Shown piece after piece: positions 12,960 through 25,522 of a DNA stretch of 64,000 nucleotides (within the stretch, counting starts at the first letter, position 1; the number at the start of each line of letters is the position of its first letter). The position numbers and the translations under genes are program-made. The notes beneath the pieces are model-generated. The model did no database searches. It saw nothing but the letters and a program-made list of their open reading frames with translations, and was not told the DNA's origin. Location of the stretch: the NCBI GenBank assembly GCA_026686845.1, contig JAIVEN010000002.1:38953001-39017000 (forward strand), read 5' to 3'. The DNA is from Adenanthera pavonina. Its lineage: Eukaryota > Streptophyta > Magnoliopsida > Fabales > Fabaceae.

Positions 12960-14493
12960 TGTTAGGATTGCTTGCTTCCCAAGAGGGGGTGAATTGAGAA
13001 ATTTAAAATTTTCTGCAAAAATATAAATTCACAATGAATTCAAAAGCTTGCAGAAAAATAGAGTTCAGTAACTAGTACACAAAGGGCTTTTTAGATAAGT
13101 TGGAATGGACCTTTTAGATTGGTTGTGGTATAGATGTAAAAGTGGTTGATATAGAAATTATCACTTTCTAGATCCGTTATAGAACCGATCTAGAAATAAC
13201 TTTTTGATGAGTGAACTCTTATAGAACCCATCCAAAGAACTCATTTTGATGTGTAAGACACCCGGATCTTTGTGAAACAAGGAACACAAAGACTAGACAG
13301 CAAAGAGAAGAACAAAAAAAGCACAAGAACAGAAGCAAAAAAAAGCCAAAATTAAGAAATAAGATGGATAGATGTTGGTTTTAAGAAGTAGAACCCAAGA
13401 GAACTAATCTCTTAAACCCTAGTTCCGGTGACACCATAAGGAATGACCAATTCTTTGATAAGTCATAGTTTTATCTTAGTACTCAAAGATTGCAAGAGAA
13501 ACTCACAAAGTCTGAAACTTTAATCATCCAAATCTAAAAAATGCACATAAAAGTTAGTTTTAAATAGGTAAGGTAAAATCTAACCTAATAAGCCTAGAAA
13601 ACTTAATTAATTTGGGTTCAAGTAATCCTAATAGAATTAGAAGACTTTAGGCCAAAATAACACTCTTATTGGACCTAGGAAACTAGTAAAAATAAAAGCC
13701 TAAAATAAAATAATGAAAATTCATAAGAAAATAATAAAAATAAGACATAAGCCCTTATAAATATACCACCACATTAATGAAATCACATGTTGGGCACATG
13801 ACATGCTTATTTACAAGGTGGGCTATCAAAAAGACAACTAACTAACTAATTAATTGGGTTTTTGTTAATTAACCAAGTTCAGCCCATAATTAATAAAAAT
13901 GAAATTAACACTAATTAAGCCTAGTAATGCTTAAGTCACATGCTATTTTAGTGAAGCACATAATCTTTTAAGTAATTTTCTCTAATGGGCTTCTCTTGAG
14001 CTTGAATCTTTCCAAGTGATAAAGCCTTTGACCATGCTCTTGAATTTGTCTAAGCCATCCTCTATCACTTTCTAAATCAGTTAAAAAAACAACCAATTTA
14101 GAAAGTCTGTTATTTTTTAAAAAAACAAGACTTTCTAGATCTATTAGATAGTTTTAACCAATCTAGAAAGTCTATTTTTTTTTAAATACATTTTTTCACA
14201 CAAACACTCTAGTAGTTAAAATAATTTATAATTTCATAAACTTGTAATGGAAAACAAAAACATAATTAAGGACAAAGAAACACATTTAAAAGATTATTTA
14301 AATATATTTACATAGAGTTAGCTTTAATTAGACTATCTTGTACAAAAGATAAAGAAGCATAACCTATAATAACATTACATGTGATGACAAAATGAAGGAT
14401 CAAATTTGATGCAATAAATAATTGTTGCACTGACATAGCAATTAAGGATCTACTGTATGTTTCTATCACTACTTCACAAACTTCTGTGAAAAT

Positions 14494-17400
14494 TGTAATA
14501 TCCCTATTTTTATGGAATGTTATAAAATGAATAAAATATGAGAAATGAAGTGAGACGAAAAGGCTATATGGAATTGGGTTTTAGAAGGAATTAATTTCTC
14601 ATTTAATTTTCAGAAGAAGTTATGTTTGATCCTTAATTGGAATTAATTTTCCATAAGATCCTTAGCAGAAATTGATTTTAGAACTTATCCCGGAAAATAT
14701 GCAATATACTACTTGAATGAAAGCCCGCTCCAAGCTGAGCGCAATGGTATAAGTATTGCATTCCTGGGAGGTCCAGGTTAAGAGATAGACCGATTTGAAG
14801 TTATTGTGAATAGTGTAAAAAAGAAATAATAAAAAAAATTGGTCTTTAGGTGAAATTACAAGAAAGTGCCCAAAAGAATGAATAATTATATTTTGGACCC
14901 AGTTTATGGGCAAAACGGTCATTGCCCAAATTAGAAGCAAAATGTGAATAATGCATTGAAAGCCCAAAAATGAAAAAGCTAACATTATAAAATATAAAAG
15001 GAATTGGGAAAAACGGAGAGATACCATTAAGTGTGAAGAAGAGTAAAAATGTCATTTTTTCTAAGTTAAACGGAAAAATGAGAAAATTATATTTGGACCC
15101 AAAGAATCAAGAATCTCTGCAATTTTGTGCCCAAAGAATCAAGAATCTTTGTAATTTTGTCCCATAAGAAGGGAAAGAGAAAGAAATTTGGGAAAAATTA
15201 CACCTAATGACCTCAAAGTTTCAAGAATTATATATTAGCCTCGGGTCAAGGGTATTTCTGTAAATATGAAAAATTATAGTGAAAATGAAGCTTTTAATGA
15301 GCTAAGCCCAATGAAATATAGTAAGGAATCTATTAAGATCTAAATAATATTTATTGGGTAATTATGATCTAATATTAATATTTTATCCGACAAAGGTCAG
15401 TTTAAACTGCAGGAAAATGCAGTATTGATTCAAGAACAATGATTGGACCTTAATAAAATATATTTTGGGTCTAAATAATGATTTTGGATTAAAAGTAATT
15501 GTTGGATAATCATGTACCAATTTAATGACAATTTTGGTAAAAATATTTAATTAGTACAAGTAAAAGTTATCGATAAAGGGTATTTTAGTTTATAAAATTA
15601 TAGAGCAATTTTTGGACACTCCTCTCCCTCTTATTGGCTTGAGAATTCATCATAATGGGCATGTGATTTTTGTCCCAAAACTTGCTCAAGAAGGCTTGCC
15701 TTTTTGGTCAAAAAGCAAGTGTGATTAAGGAAGGTAATTAGTAAGTTAATTAAGCCATGTCATTAAGTGAGATAATTCCCTTCTCTCTCCTCATTTTGGA
15801 CGTCCAGCAGCTGCAACCGACTTGAACTTTAAAATTGTTTTTTTTATACTACTTCTCAAGGAAGTATTTGCTTTTTGCTAACTAAAGTCAAGACAAAATA
15901 TATTAAAGTTGAGTGAGTTGGTGAGGTGGCTACTTTTCACTCTTCTTGCACGACCAATATGCCGCTGGAAGTGAGAGAGAGAGAGCTCAAAGTTTGCTCA
16001 AGAAAGGAGAAAAATGTCGTGACCTAAGTAAAGAAGAAGAGGGAAAAGCCAAGCTTGAAACATGAAGCAATCAAGATGCAAGTGATAGGTAAGCTCTCTA
16101 ATCATTTCAAGCTAGTAGTTTCAAGTGATTTCATGGAGTTTCACTCTTCCTCTTCTCGAGTCTAAATCTGGCCTATGTTAGGAAAATGGAAAGAATTATG
16201 TTTTCATGCATCAAAGTTAAGCCAAAGTATAATTTAGCCACCCAAAGCATGATTTCATGAATTGTAGTTAGTGTTTCAAAGAAAATAAATTTCTCCATTT
16301 CTCTCATGATTTTTGGTATGAACAAGGGTGCATGCTAGGGCTAGAATTTCATGATTTTAATGCCATAAATGAGTTCCCCATGGCCCAAAACCTTGAGAAC
16401 AACCATTGGTTCAAAGAAAAATCAAGAAGAAAGTAAAGAGAAAATTTAAGGGTTTAGTGAGCATTGTGTGAAGTTGGACCAACAACCAGTGGTTTATATG
16501 CTTCATTGGTGTTATGATTAGGTCCAAGGAAGCTTAAGGAAGTGTTTGGAAGAATTACAACTCAAAGGAGAAGAGAGTGGGAGCATTGGAATCAAATTGG
16601 AAGGCAAAGGAAAGCAATAATGGTAGCATAGTCTATTTCTTGCTTTATGTTATTGTATATGGTTTCTATGTTATAATCCCATTGCCATATTATTGTTATG
16701 ATGTTGTGAGATTGGTTTGGCTGTTTTTATGAAGGGTCCTAACCCTTGGATGTCCATTTTATAAAGAGAGACCATGCCAAAATTTTTATGAACCATTATG
16801 ACTTATTATATGCTTGAATGGGTGAATTGCTATGATTTAAGTTTTTATGCATATATGATAATGTAATTGCATGACATATGACTTGCTACTGAGATTTCAT
16901 AATCTCACCACTCCAAACACTAACCATGCTAGGGAAAGGATATGGAAGTAACCAAGGAAGAAGGCAAGAAGATTGAAGAAGCATGATAATTATGTGAATT
17001 GTGGGTATTTTATGGTATTATTATGGCACCATGTATAAAATTGCATGAGAATTCATGAGTCTTGTATTTCTGTAACTATATCCCTTTGTGTATTATTTAG
17101 TGATATGTATGGATTTAGTACAAGGAATGATGATGTAATCATGTTATGAAGCTCATTTTGCCAGGCTAAGAATGGAAATGCTCAATTAGGATCACTCTGA
17201 GAATCACGAAGGCACTGTTCATGTGAAATAGGGAATAATGTATGAGTTTTATATATTCCTAAAAAGTAGATAGAATGAGATTTTTATAAAGCTAAAGAAC
17301 ACCTAAATTGGATAAGTGTACAATTTATGGTGAATTTTTGAATTTAGGGTTCAGAACAGAGAAAGATTGGAAAAACTGGAAACTGAAAGTTAGGTACTGG

Positions 17401-18069
17401 AAAATTAAAAAGATGATATAAATCGTGCAGAGCTCAAAAAATTCATTGGTTTGTATTTATGGAAATAGATATGTTTTAAGTTTCATATGCCACTGATTTG
17501 GAGGTAATTGGAGCTATATGATAGGAGATATGGAAGTTTTCGCAAAACTGTTCCAGCAAAAGTGGAATTCTGACCCTTTATGATTTAAGTTAATGTTATG
17601 CCCTGTGCAAGTTCAATAAATATACAAGGAAAATATTTATAGAAAGTAGACTCATAGGGATTTCCAATGACATAAAGAATGTATGATTTGGCTCAGGGTA
17701 GAGTGAGATATGAATTTTTAAATATAAGGCCAAAATCCTGGGGAAGAGAAAATGACCAAATGTATAGTAAATATTTGAGAAATAAACTGTATAAATTAGT
17801 CAAGAGAATGATCTGTTTCATATTTTTCCCATGTAAATAAGGGTTTTATCTATCTTTATAGACTTCAATTACTATGAAATTATTTTTATAGAATTAGTTA
17901 TGAATTTTCAAAATTCAGTCAGCAAAGTGGAAAGTACCATATGAACAGTAATAAAAAATTTTGAAAATTCTGATTTTTATTCTCATGTGATTCAAGCTTA
18001 GGATCAAGTATAATCAGACTTAAAAGAAGTCTTATTCATGGGAATTGAGTCTAAAAGTAAGGTGTTACA
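14494..18069 (+). mobile_element. Ty3/gypsy-type LTR (A), probably solo, inside the CACTA element
   Basis: It starts TGTAATATCCC and ends GGTGTTACA, giving TG...CA ends and 3576 bp. The flanks AAAAT (14489-14493) and AAAAC (18070-18074) look like a 5-bp duplication with one change. The inner segment at about 16880-17000 (CTACTGAGATTTCATAATCTC, then CATGCTAGGG, then GAAGAAG) is clearly related to 62895-62995 and more weakly to 25260-25522. No coding frame was found. The 121-aa frame at 14662-15027 has no recognisable domain and looks random. Confidence 0.6.
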
Positions 18070-18074
18070 AAAAC

Positions 18075-18816
18075 AAAGGAAGTTCTTATGCAAATTAAAG
18101 ATAAATTTAAGAATCAAATTTGAGGATAAGAGATTACTTGGATAACAGTAAAAAAGTATTGGAAATTTTTTATTAAATAAAGAAGTTCAAAAGTTAAATG
18201 GGGATCATAAGCCTTATAAAAAATTAGCGCATTATTTGAGCAAAATTTAAGCTTGTAGACAACCTAATGGAGGGCTTCTTATTAGACATGGTTTACGCAC
18301 TCATTTTTCTATCCATTTTATGGAGAATGAGCAATTTATTTACAAATTCAATCCTTCTCAGTTTTCATCTCTGCACTTTAAAGCCCTTTTTTCATTGTAG
18401 TCTCACTCATTGTCCATTCCCCTTATTGATCAACTCTTAGCACATCCCAAATATGGAATAAATTTAATGATAGTAAAATCAAGCCTATCCTTGATAATCA
18501 ATTCTAAATGAGAATTAAAAAAAGCTAATCCCACTACATGGACCAAAGGCATGAAAAGCTAAAGAGAGACAGTAAACAACACATAAATACAAATATGTAT
18601 ATATATATTTAGAGAGAGTAAATAGAACAAATACCTCTCAAGCTAGTTGGTGCTTTCTAAATAAAATCCTAAGCAATGCAATTGAAAACCAAATAAAGGG
18701 CTAAGCAAATAGAAAGATAAACATGAAAAAGAAGGCTTCTAAAGAAGCCGGCAATTGCACCCATTCCATATACAAGCATAGAATAAATATATATAATAAA
18801 AATAATATAGACTGCT
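18075..18816. other. CACTA interior, nothing recognised
   Basis: This stretch lies between the gypsy-type LTR and the SWAP70-like piece. It holds AT-rich DNA, a short TATATA run near 18596-18608, and no frame of note. Confidence 0.5.
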
Positions 18817-20045
18817 TTAGGAAGAGAAGTAATTGATGAACATTGGAGTGAGCTTATTGGGATTTGAATGAGTTGATGAAATAACTATTCCAGCATTGTC
18901 AGATGTTGAGCATTCACAGCTTCCTCCAGCATCTTGCACAGAGCAAAAGGCATGTGAGTAGTATAATTTAATTTCTGAATAAGTTGACAGAGTTGCATCT
19001 AGATTTTCCTTTGATGTGTGTTGGAAATCACCAATACACAAATAGGAAATTATTAAAAAAAGGCTGGAAATTCATAGGAGATTCAGTAATTGTGCTATTT
19101 GCATCAAATATTATTTTCCCCTTTACAGTTAGTTCATTCCTCCTGATAGTCCTACATGAAGAAAAATAACATAGAAATTAGTAGCCAAAGAGTTTCTCCA
19201 ACAAAATGCAAAGGGAATAAATGATGTATATCCACTTACTTATACTCCATCCTCCCTACTGTTGGGTCCAAGATTACCCAACGCTCATTCCATTTTCATA
19301 GCTGTAAACATTAAATCATTTTCATGAGCTAGCAAATAATAATTTAATTTAGAAGGAAACAACTCATCATGTTTTGAAAGTCTCAGCAACAATATGTTGT
19401 GACAGGTCTTGGCTAACCTCTATATGTTGAGACTCTTTGTTTTAGCTTTAATAATATTTTCTCTATTTTTGGCCAAAGAAAAAAAGAAAAAAGCTTGACA
19501 ATATGTTGCAATTGGTAGATGATAAAAGAAAAACTACAATAGAAAAAGAAGGACAAAACTTGTAAATGGGATACTAATAAGATTGGGGAAACTACATTAA
19601 CTTGTAATAGAAGACCTCTTGAACTTTTGACTAGAATGACAGGATGAAATTTGTGTTCAAATTAGCCACAAGAAGTTGCTTCCTTGCTTCAACAATCTTA
19701 ATAGATCAATATCCAGTTGGGATAAAATACAAATAAAATTTTAACTAAAAATTAATTATTCATTTTGATCCAAATTTCATGATGTTATGTTATATCTTAA
19801 AGACTCATGCAATACACCAATTTCATAATTAGAATAGTTCAAAGAGATTTCCCCCACAAAATTACATAATTCTCGAGTCAAAAATTAATAATTTAATACC
19901 TAATTGATAAAACTCAACAACAAATGCCCATAAACACAAAGTCATTAGGAGAATCAAATTATTGTTTTAGATCGCTTGAGAAGTGGCCCTTGCAGCAAAG
20001 TTCTACAAAAACTAAGGCTAGTTGTCACTTGATCTTCTCCAAGGT
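18817..20045 (-). pseudogene. SWAP70-type PH-domain gene fragment (three exons) captured by the CACTA element
   Basis: Three exon-like blocks on the minus strand match the N-terminal part of plant SWAP70-like proteins (family sequence known to me; a search is needed to confirm). Block 1 (about 20045-19964) reads LEKIK, stop, QLA, then after a frame change RTLLQGPLLKRS. Block 2 (19301-19240) reads L, stop, KWNERWVILDPTVGRMEY and ends at a GTAAGT donor. Block 3 (19151 onward) reads TIRRNE and IIFDANSTITESPMNF, then decays, ending with frame-shifted PH-like residues to about 18817. The 88-nt intron 19152-19239 is still flanked by GT and AG, so genomic DNA rather than cDNA was captured. Two stops are CGA>TGA changes. 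In family members the PH domain binds phosphoinositides. Confidence 0.82.
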
Positions 20046-20197
20046 ATTCTCTGTATCTACGGCAACTCTCTAAAATCTTGCAATTCAGTTGAAATATCAA
20101 GAAATGCCAAATACAAGAAGAACCATACACGCACAGAGAGAGAAGGAAGGGATGATTGACAGAAGAAGCACATATGAATGAAATTATCTAAGATTAC

Positions 20198-20250
20198 CTT
20201 CAATGATTTCAAATTCGTTATTGTCTTCAAAGAGATCAATCTTGATGCCA
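20198..20250 (-). pseudogene. DSS1/SEM1-like exon fragment captured by the CACTA element
   Basis: A 53-nt exon-like block is flanked by TTTTACAG and a GTAATC donor. It reads IKIDLFEDNNEFEIIE, close to the acidic KIDLFEDDDEFEEFE stretch of plant DSS1/SEM1, the small 26S proteasome lid subunit. The differences are GAT/GAC>AAT/AAC changes and a short in-frame deletion. It lies just 5' of the SWAP70-like block on the same strand. The match is short, so this is a hypothesis. Confidence 0.45.
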
Positions 20251-20880
20251 CTGTAAAATGATTGAAAACCCAGATCTAGAAACCTAGATCTAGAAAACCA
20301 AAGCCGACGCTAAGCAGGGAAATATAAAGGAATGGGTTTCGTTGGCTGTGACGGAAAGAGGACGTTGATAGGGAGTAAGCTTTGAATGACGCACAAATTT
20401 TAATGATGCAGTAGCTTCAGACAATGATAAGTTCTTACTCCTATAATGAAGATAACAGGAAGCTGCAATGGTTATGGTGGTAGGTTTGAACGACAATGAA
20501 GAAGAAAGGAAATGGAGATGCTGCAAGTCTACAACGGTGGTATTGGTGGTCATCAAAGTTTGAAGGAGAAAGAAAGATGAGTAAGGTTCAAGAGTTTTGC
20601 TTCATGAGTTTTGCCTCCTTATCTCAGTTTATGAAGTGAAAATATATTTTTTTAGTCTTTGGATCTTTCTGATCAGTTTCTTAAACAATGCATCTAAAAA
20701 ATTGATCTTTTTAGATATGATGTTCCAGTAACCGATTAATAAATATTTTTCTAGATCGGTTGTTAAAATAACTGATATAAAAAAAGTAAGATTTAAGAAT
20801 TTATTTACAAAAATGCAACCGGTTATATTTTCTAGATCTTTTTTTCTAATCGATCTAGAATGCCGATGCAAAATATTTTT
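20251..20880. other. CACTA right subterminal region
   Basis: It holds repeated CTAGATC motifs in both orientations. A somewhat less AT-rich stretch at 20290-20556 has an 88-residue minus-strand frame (MTTNTTVVDLQ...) that I do not recognise. This may be another captured piece, for example leader sequence of a host gene, or chance. Confidence 0.45.
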
Positions 20881-21095
20881 TTTCTACTAGTGAATGAAAA
20901 TGAATGTAAATGCAAGATAAGGGAAGAAAGAACTCGAAGATTTATTCTGGTTTGGTCTGATCCACTTAACCTACGTCCAATCCTCAAGCTACCACTTGAG
21001 ATTTTCACTATTAGCAAGAATTCAATAGAGCTCCTTACAATGCCTTAGAAGAGACTTGTGCTCTATTCTAAGAATGCTCAAACTTTGCACTCATC

Positions 21096-22931
21096 ACTAG
21101 TCATATATTTTTAGCATTCATTGTCCATGTACCATTTGTTGCTCTTGTTAGCTCTAAGATATACTTGTAAAATAGAATTTGCTCTTTCTCCTTATCACTA
21201 GTCATACGTTTGGGAACTCATTCTACCTTCTTGCCAAGTCCATCTTTCCTTAAAGAGCATGAACTGAAAATATGTCCCTTCTTGTTAGAGAAGTGGCAGG
21301 TGATAAAGGGACTATTCGATGGAGATGCAGGAAAAAAGCAATGCAAATAATATTTTTGTTTTACATGTTTAGACTAGGTATGAGTCTTAATAGTTTTCAA
21401 GGAGTCACACTTTTTATACTCATCTGCACGTATAAAAAAATACCTCAAGTACAGATTTTAGTTTTTCTTTTTAATCTTTTCTTTGGCTGTACAAGGGTCA
21501 TAACCAAGACTAGCCTTACCTTGTGCAATCCTTTGGTTACCTAGCAAAGCATACAACATTTCTTTGCCTTTTGTGAAATTTGCTAAGCTCTTAAGAAGAT
21601 ATTCATTTTTCTTTTTAAGTTCTATGTATGATGTGTAGTAGGCAAGTTCATCTTTATGCTGTGATGCAATGTCACGCATTTTATATTTTGATTCTAATTT
21701 GTTAGTTTTCTTCTTAGCCAATTTCAGTTCTTTTGCAGTCTTGATGAACTCATCATGTAGGTTATGAAATACATCAAGTAATTCAGAATAAGAAGGGTTA
21801 GAATCATTTACTTCATCTTCATTTTCACTATCAGATTGATTTTGTGCTCTTTCTTCAGCATGGGCCATCAAGCATATGTTAGTAATCTTTTTCTCATTTT
21901 CATCTTCTTTATTTGAGCTGTTGCCTCAGATTGAGGAGATATATGCCTTCTTTTTACTCTTATCAGTAGCTTTCTTTTCCTTTTTTTTTTTGCTTTTTCA
22001 GGAATTGTGGACATTTTCATTTGATGAGCCCTTACTTTTTGCATTCATAGCAGGTTATTAGTTCTTTTTTTTTTCCTTTTATTGCTTGTTCCTTTTCCTT
22101 TCTTGAAGAAGTTTTTGCTTCTCTTCTTGCTATAGAATTTTCCAAATTTTTTGACCAGCATTGCAAGAGTTTCTTCAACCAGCTCTTCTTCATCATTAGA
22201 GTTTTCTTCTTTTTCTTCTATAGCTTTTAATGCCAGACTCTTCTTCTTCTTCTCTTGCCTTGCATCTTTAAGAGCCTTCATCTTGCCTTTATATTCTTGA
22301 AGGCTGCTAAAGAGAGCTATGGTAGAAGTCATTGATTCTCCTCTAGCTTCTTCTATGGCTATCACCTTTGGTTGCCATTCAATGGGTAAGACTCTGTGAA
22401 TTTTTCTGACCTTTTAGATTGAGAGTATTCTTTCTGAAGACTTTTCAGTTGGTTCATAATAAGAGTGAAACTTTTCTGCAGATCCTTGATACTCTCTCCT
22501 TCCTTTATTTTGAAGCTTTCATACTCACTAATGCAAGAGTTTAACTTGTTCTCTCTCACTTTAGTGGTTCCTCCATGTGCAATCTCCAGTGAGTCCCATA
22601 TTCTTTTGGCTGTGGAATAATAGAAAACTTTGTAGAATTCATCTTGATTAAGAGCACTGATCAAGCAGTGTTTTACTTTGAAGTTTAGAAAAACTCTTCT
22701 CTTGTCTTCATCGTTCCATTCCTCTTTAGGCTTCTCTTTGTATGTACCATCATCATGTAGCTTTATAGGCACAAAGTCACCTCTCTTGATAACTGACCAG
22801 ATCTCCAGGTCTATAAACTGAAGATATATTTGCATCCTTATTTTTCAATATCCATAATGTTCGCCATTGAAGCCTGGAGGTCTGTTAGTATTGTTGCCAT
22901 TTGGTAATATGCTTTCTCCAAAACCAGCTAT
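21096..22931 (-). pseudogene. gag (and first part of protease) of copia element E1, broken
   Basis: Frames at 22835-22362, 22365-22045 and 21871-21458 are pieces of the same gag as in element E3 (for example IYLQFIDLEIWSVIKRGDF and ELKLAKKKTNKLES), with frameshifts and stops between them. The presumed start codon near 22931 has become ATA. The 3' end reaches a WYMD-type protease start at about 21118-21145 and then stops at the LTR junction. The gag would coat element RNA; no function is likely here. Confidence 0.75.
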
Positions 22932-23303
22932 TTGTTCTCTAGGATCATGAAATCCTTTAGCTAGGAGTCCAAGCTCTGATATCACTTGTTAGGATTGCTG
23001 GCTTCTTAAGAGGGGTGATGAATTGAGAAGTTTAAAATTTTCTGTAAAAATATAAATTCACAGTGAAAGCAAAAGCTTACAGAAAAACAGAGTGCAATGA
23101 AAATGAATGTAAATGCAAGATAAGGGAAGAGAGGACTCAGAGATTTATCTTAGTTTAGTCTGATCCACTTGACCTACGTTTAGTCCTCAAGCCACCGCTT
23201 GATATTTTCACTATTAGTAATAATTCAATAGGCTCCTTGCAATGCCTTAGTACAGAGTTATACTCTACTCTAAGAACACTCAAACTTTGCACTTAACACT
23301 CTT

Positions 23304-25220
23304 ACAATGAAAATGCAATGCCATCATGGTATTTGAATCCTATGGAATAGTTGGTGGTTTGAATAGAACTCCTTAAGAATAGGAAGTTTATTTCTTCTCT
23401 TAATTCTTTAATGAAAATGCTTTGCCTAGCTCAATTATATCTCATTATTTGCTTTCTTTCTTTAATTTGTTTTAGTTGATTATAATAGAGATGAGACATT
23501 TAGTAATAGTATATGTGTTTTATTGGAAATGGTTACATTAATGATGAAGCTCTAATTATGGTACACAATTATTCCCTTTGGGACCTAGTACTTAGAGCAT
23601 TGCATGATTTGAATTATATTTACATATATAATTGGTACAGGATGTGACTTTTGATGTTATGTAATTTGCAATATGATACCTTTTGATTTGAAGTGTGTAA
23701 GGAATGATTTGAAATATTTTGACATTGACAAATGTATTTTGATTAACATGACACCATATTATAAAATTGCAAGTGTTAACTATATATATATGAATTATCC
23801 ATAGTTACAATGTTCTAGTTGATGACATGAAATATGTTATGTAGAAAATCTTTTAACTTGTGTTGTTGAAAATGATTAATGTTACTAGATGTGTTGTATT
23901 CTAGTTTATCGATAAGGTTGATTTTTGGAACACTTAGAATATAGTTGTCATGCTACTGAAATTTTGAGAAAAATAAATGGGTTGCTATTTTAGATTCATA
24001 TGAAACTACTTTTAAACTTTAGGATTTATCTTGTCATTAGAGCTTTGAAGTTATAACCAAATTATTGATTAGTGGGTTGTACCTAGTTTTAAATTTCAGT
24101 TCAAATTTTCTGAGATAGTCTTGATTTAATAACTATAAAATGAAATTGTTTTATTAATTCTCACCTAAACCAATGTAAAAAATGTAGCGTGTGACATTTT
24201 GACATCATAACAATGGTTCAAGAAACTTTGCTCAATTTTGTGCAAATTATGATAGAAACACTTGGCAATTTAGGACATATATATGCATACTTACTTGAAC
24301 TCAATGTTAGAGCTAGTGTTTGTGAACCTAACCTTATTGAATTGTTGAAGATAGGGAAATGGTAATAAGGAGGGTATGATTGAATGACTAGTGTATTGTG
24401 TGAACTAAGAGCCTCAATGGAGATTATATTTGCTTATGTGTAAAAGTGTGATGGACTTATGAAAACAAAATTCTAGTGGAATTATTCATGCTTGAGACAA
24501 TATTATAAATGGTTTAAGAGTGAAATCCTAACAAGAAAGCAATGGAGGGAAACTCCTTTGCCCAAGAAGGAGAAGCCGAAGATTACATTCTTATTCTCAT
24601 TGAGGAAATGAATATGGGGTCATTAAATGGGAAAACATTAAAATCAAAGTGAATGGTGTAATTTAGAGTGAGTACCTTTTTGGAGTGATTCAAGAGACAT
24701 AGGTAATGTTGTCATATATAGGTTAAGTCACTTTAATGGATACATCGGAAGAAATTGACCAAGAAATTATCAAACCCGCACCTTTGAAGATGAAGTGTTG
24801 ATTTCTTTAATTAGGATTATGCTTAAGATTTGGAAGTCAATGCAAATTTGAGCAGATTGGAACTTAGTATATCGTAGTGTTATATTTCGAGTCTAAGGTT
24901 GATAGATGACTAGTTGAGGCTCAGTGCCAATTGTCATGCTGTCGTGCTGCCAAAATTTTTAGAATATAGGCGTCACGCTATTCAAATTTTTAGAAAAATA
25001 AATGGGATACTATTTTATATTGTTATGAAATTACTTTTAAACTTTGGGATTTATCTTGTTATAGAAGCTTTTAAGTTATAACCAAAATTTTTATTAGTGG
25101 GTTGTCCTTGGTTTTAAATTTTAGTTCAAATTTTCTTAGAAATTCTTGATTTAATAACTATAAAATGAAATTATTTTATTAATTCTTGCCTAAACCAATG
25201 TTAAAAATGTAGGATGTGAT
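23304..25220 (+). mobile_element. Right part of gypsy-type LTR F plus a second, partial LTR copy
   Basis: The block 23935-24196 recurs in direct orientation at 24960-25220 with clear sequence identity over about 260 bp (shared stretch around TTTATTAATTCTYRCCTAAACCAATG). The first copy ends GTAGCGTGTGACA, a plausible LTR end. The 760 bp between carry no clear domain. This fits the 3' ends of two LTRs flanking a shrunken internal region. Stretch 23304-23934 shows nothing else recognisable. Confidence 0.4.
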
Positions 25221-25522
25221 GATACACAAGTTGAGAAGACAAGAAGTTGATATTACCCTTGAGGTATCAACTTAATCATTTCTAGCTTTCATTGTTGATT
25301 ATGAGTAGTTGTGATGTTGATCTTGTTGCCATATTGTTGTTGATATGTTAAGATGTTAAGATTGATCTTTAATTGAATTGTTGTCATGGCCATGGTTGTG
25401 CAATTCCAAGGGTAGACTATGTCAAAATTTTCATTTGAATAATAAGGCAAAGTTTGAGAGTAATGAAAGCATTTTTCATAACTATTTGTTTTTACTATAT
25501 TATGCTTGAAATGTTTTGTTGT
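25221..25522 (+). repeat. Remnant of an A/B-type gypsy LTR, interrupted by a copia solo LTR
   Basis: The segment with GCCATATTGTTGTTGATATG, then GTCAAAATTTTCATTTGAATAA, then TATTATGCTTGAAATG parallels 16690-16815 of LTR A. The CTACTAAGATTTTCATAAATCTC block resumes at 28765, right after the inserted copia LTR. Ends are undefined. Confidence 0.4.

Larger units (their letters stand above)
13070..20892. mobile_element. CACTA-like DNA transposon with captured host gene pieces, inserted in the E1 LTR
   Basis: The right end reads TTTCTACTAGTG, the reverse complement of CACTAGTAGAAA, a classic plant CACTA terminus. The left end AACTAGTACACAAA is a decayed copy. The flanks are AGT (13067-13069) and AAT (20893-20895). 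A 3-bp duplication AAT with one change restores the LTR sequence seen undisturbed at about 23090-23105. Subterminal motifs around CTAGATC recur at 13157-13197, 14120-14165, 20275-20300 and 20735-20865 in both orientations, as CACTA subterminal repeats do. No transposase frame remains, so it is non-autonomous. It contains a gypsy-type LTR (14494-18069) and fragments of two host genes (18817-20250). Confidence 0.72.
12960..23303 (-). mobile_element. Sirevirus-like Ty1/copia element E1, pol deleted, both LTRs damaged
   Basis: The element is read on the minus strand. Its 3' LTR occupies 12960-13069 and resumes at 20893 to about 21095, split by the CACTA insertion. The internal part is 21096-22972 (gag and the start of protease). 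A primer site lies at 22973-22984 (GCTCTGATATCA, one base off the usual tRNA-Met site). The 5' LTR is 22987 to about 23303 and is truncated. Integrase, reverse transcriptase and RNase H are missing: the LTR runs straight into the protease start near 21096, so recombination or deletion removed the rest. The LTR sequence (CCCAAGAGGGGGTGAATTG and following) matches the other copia LTRs in the window. Confidence 0.8.

Noticed and set aside
14662..15055. 121-aa and 69-aa frames with hydrophobic residues
   Set aside because: They lie inside the gypsy-type LTR A in different frames and have no recognisable domain.
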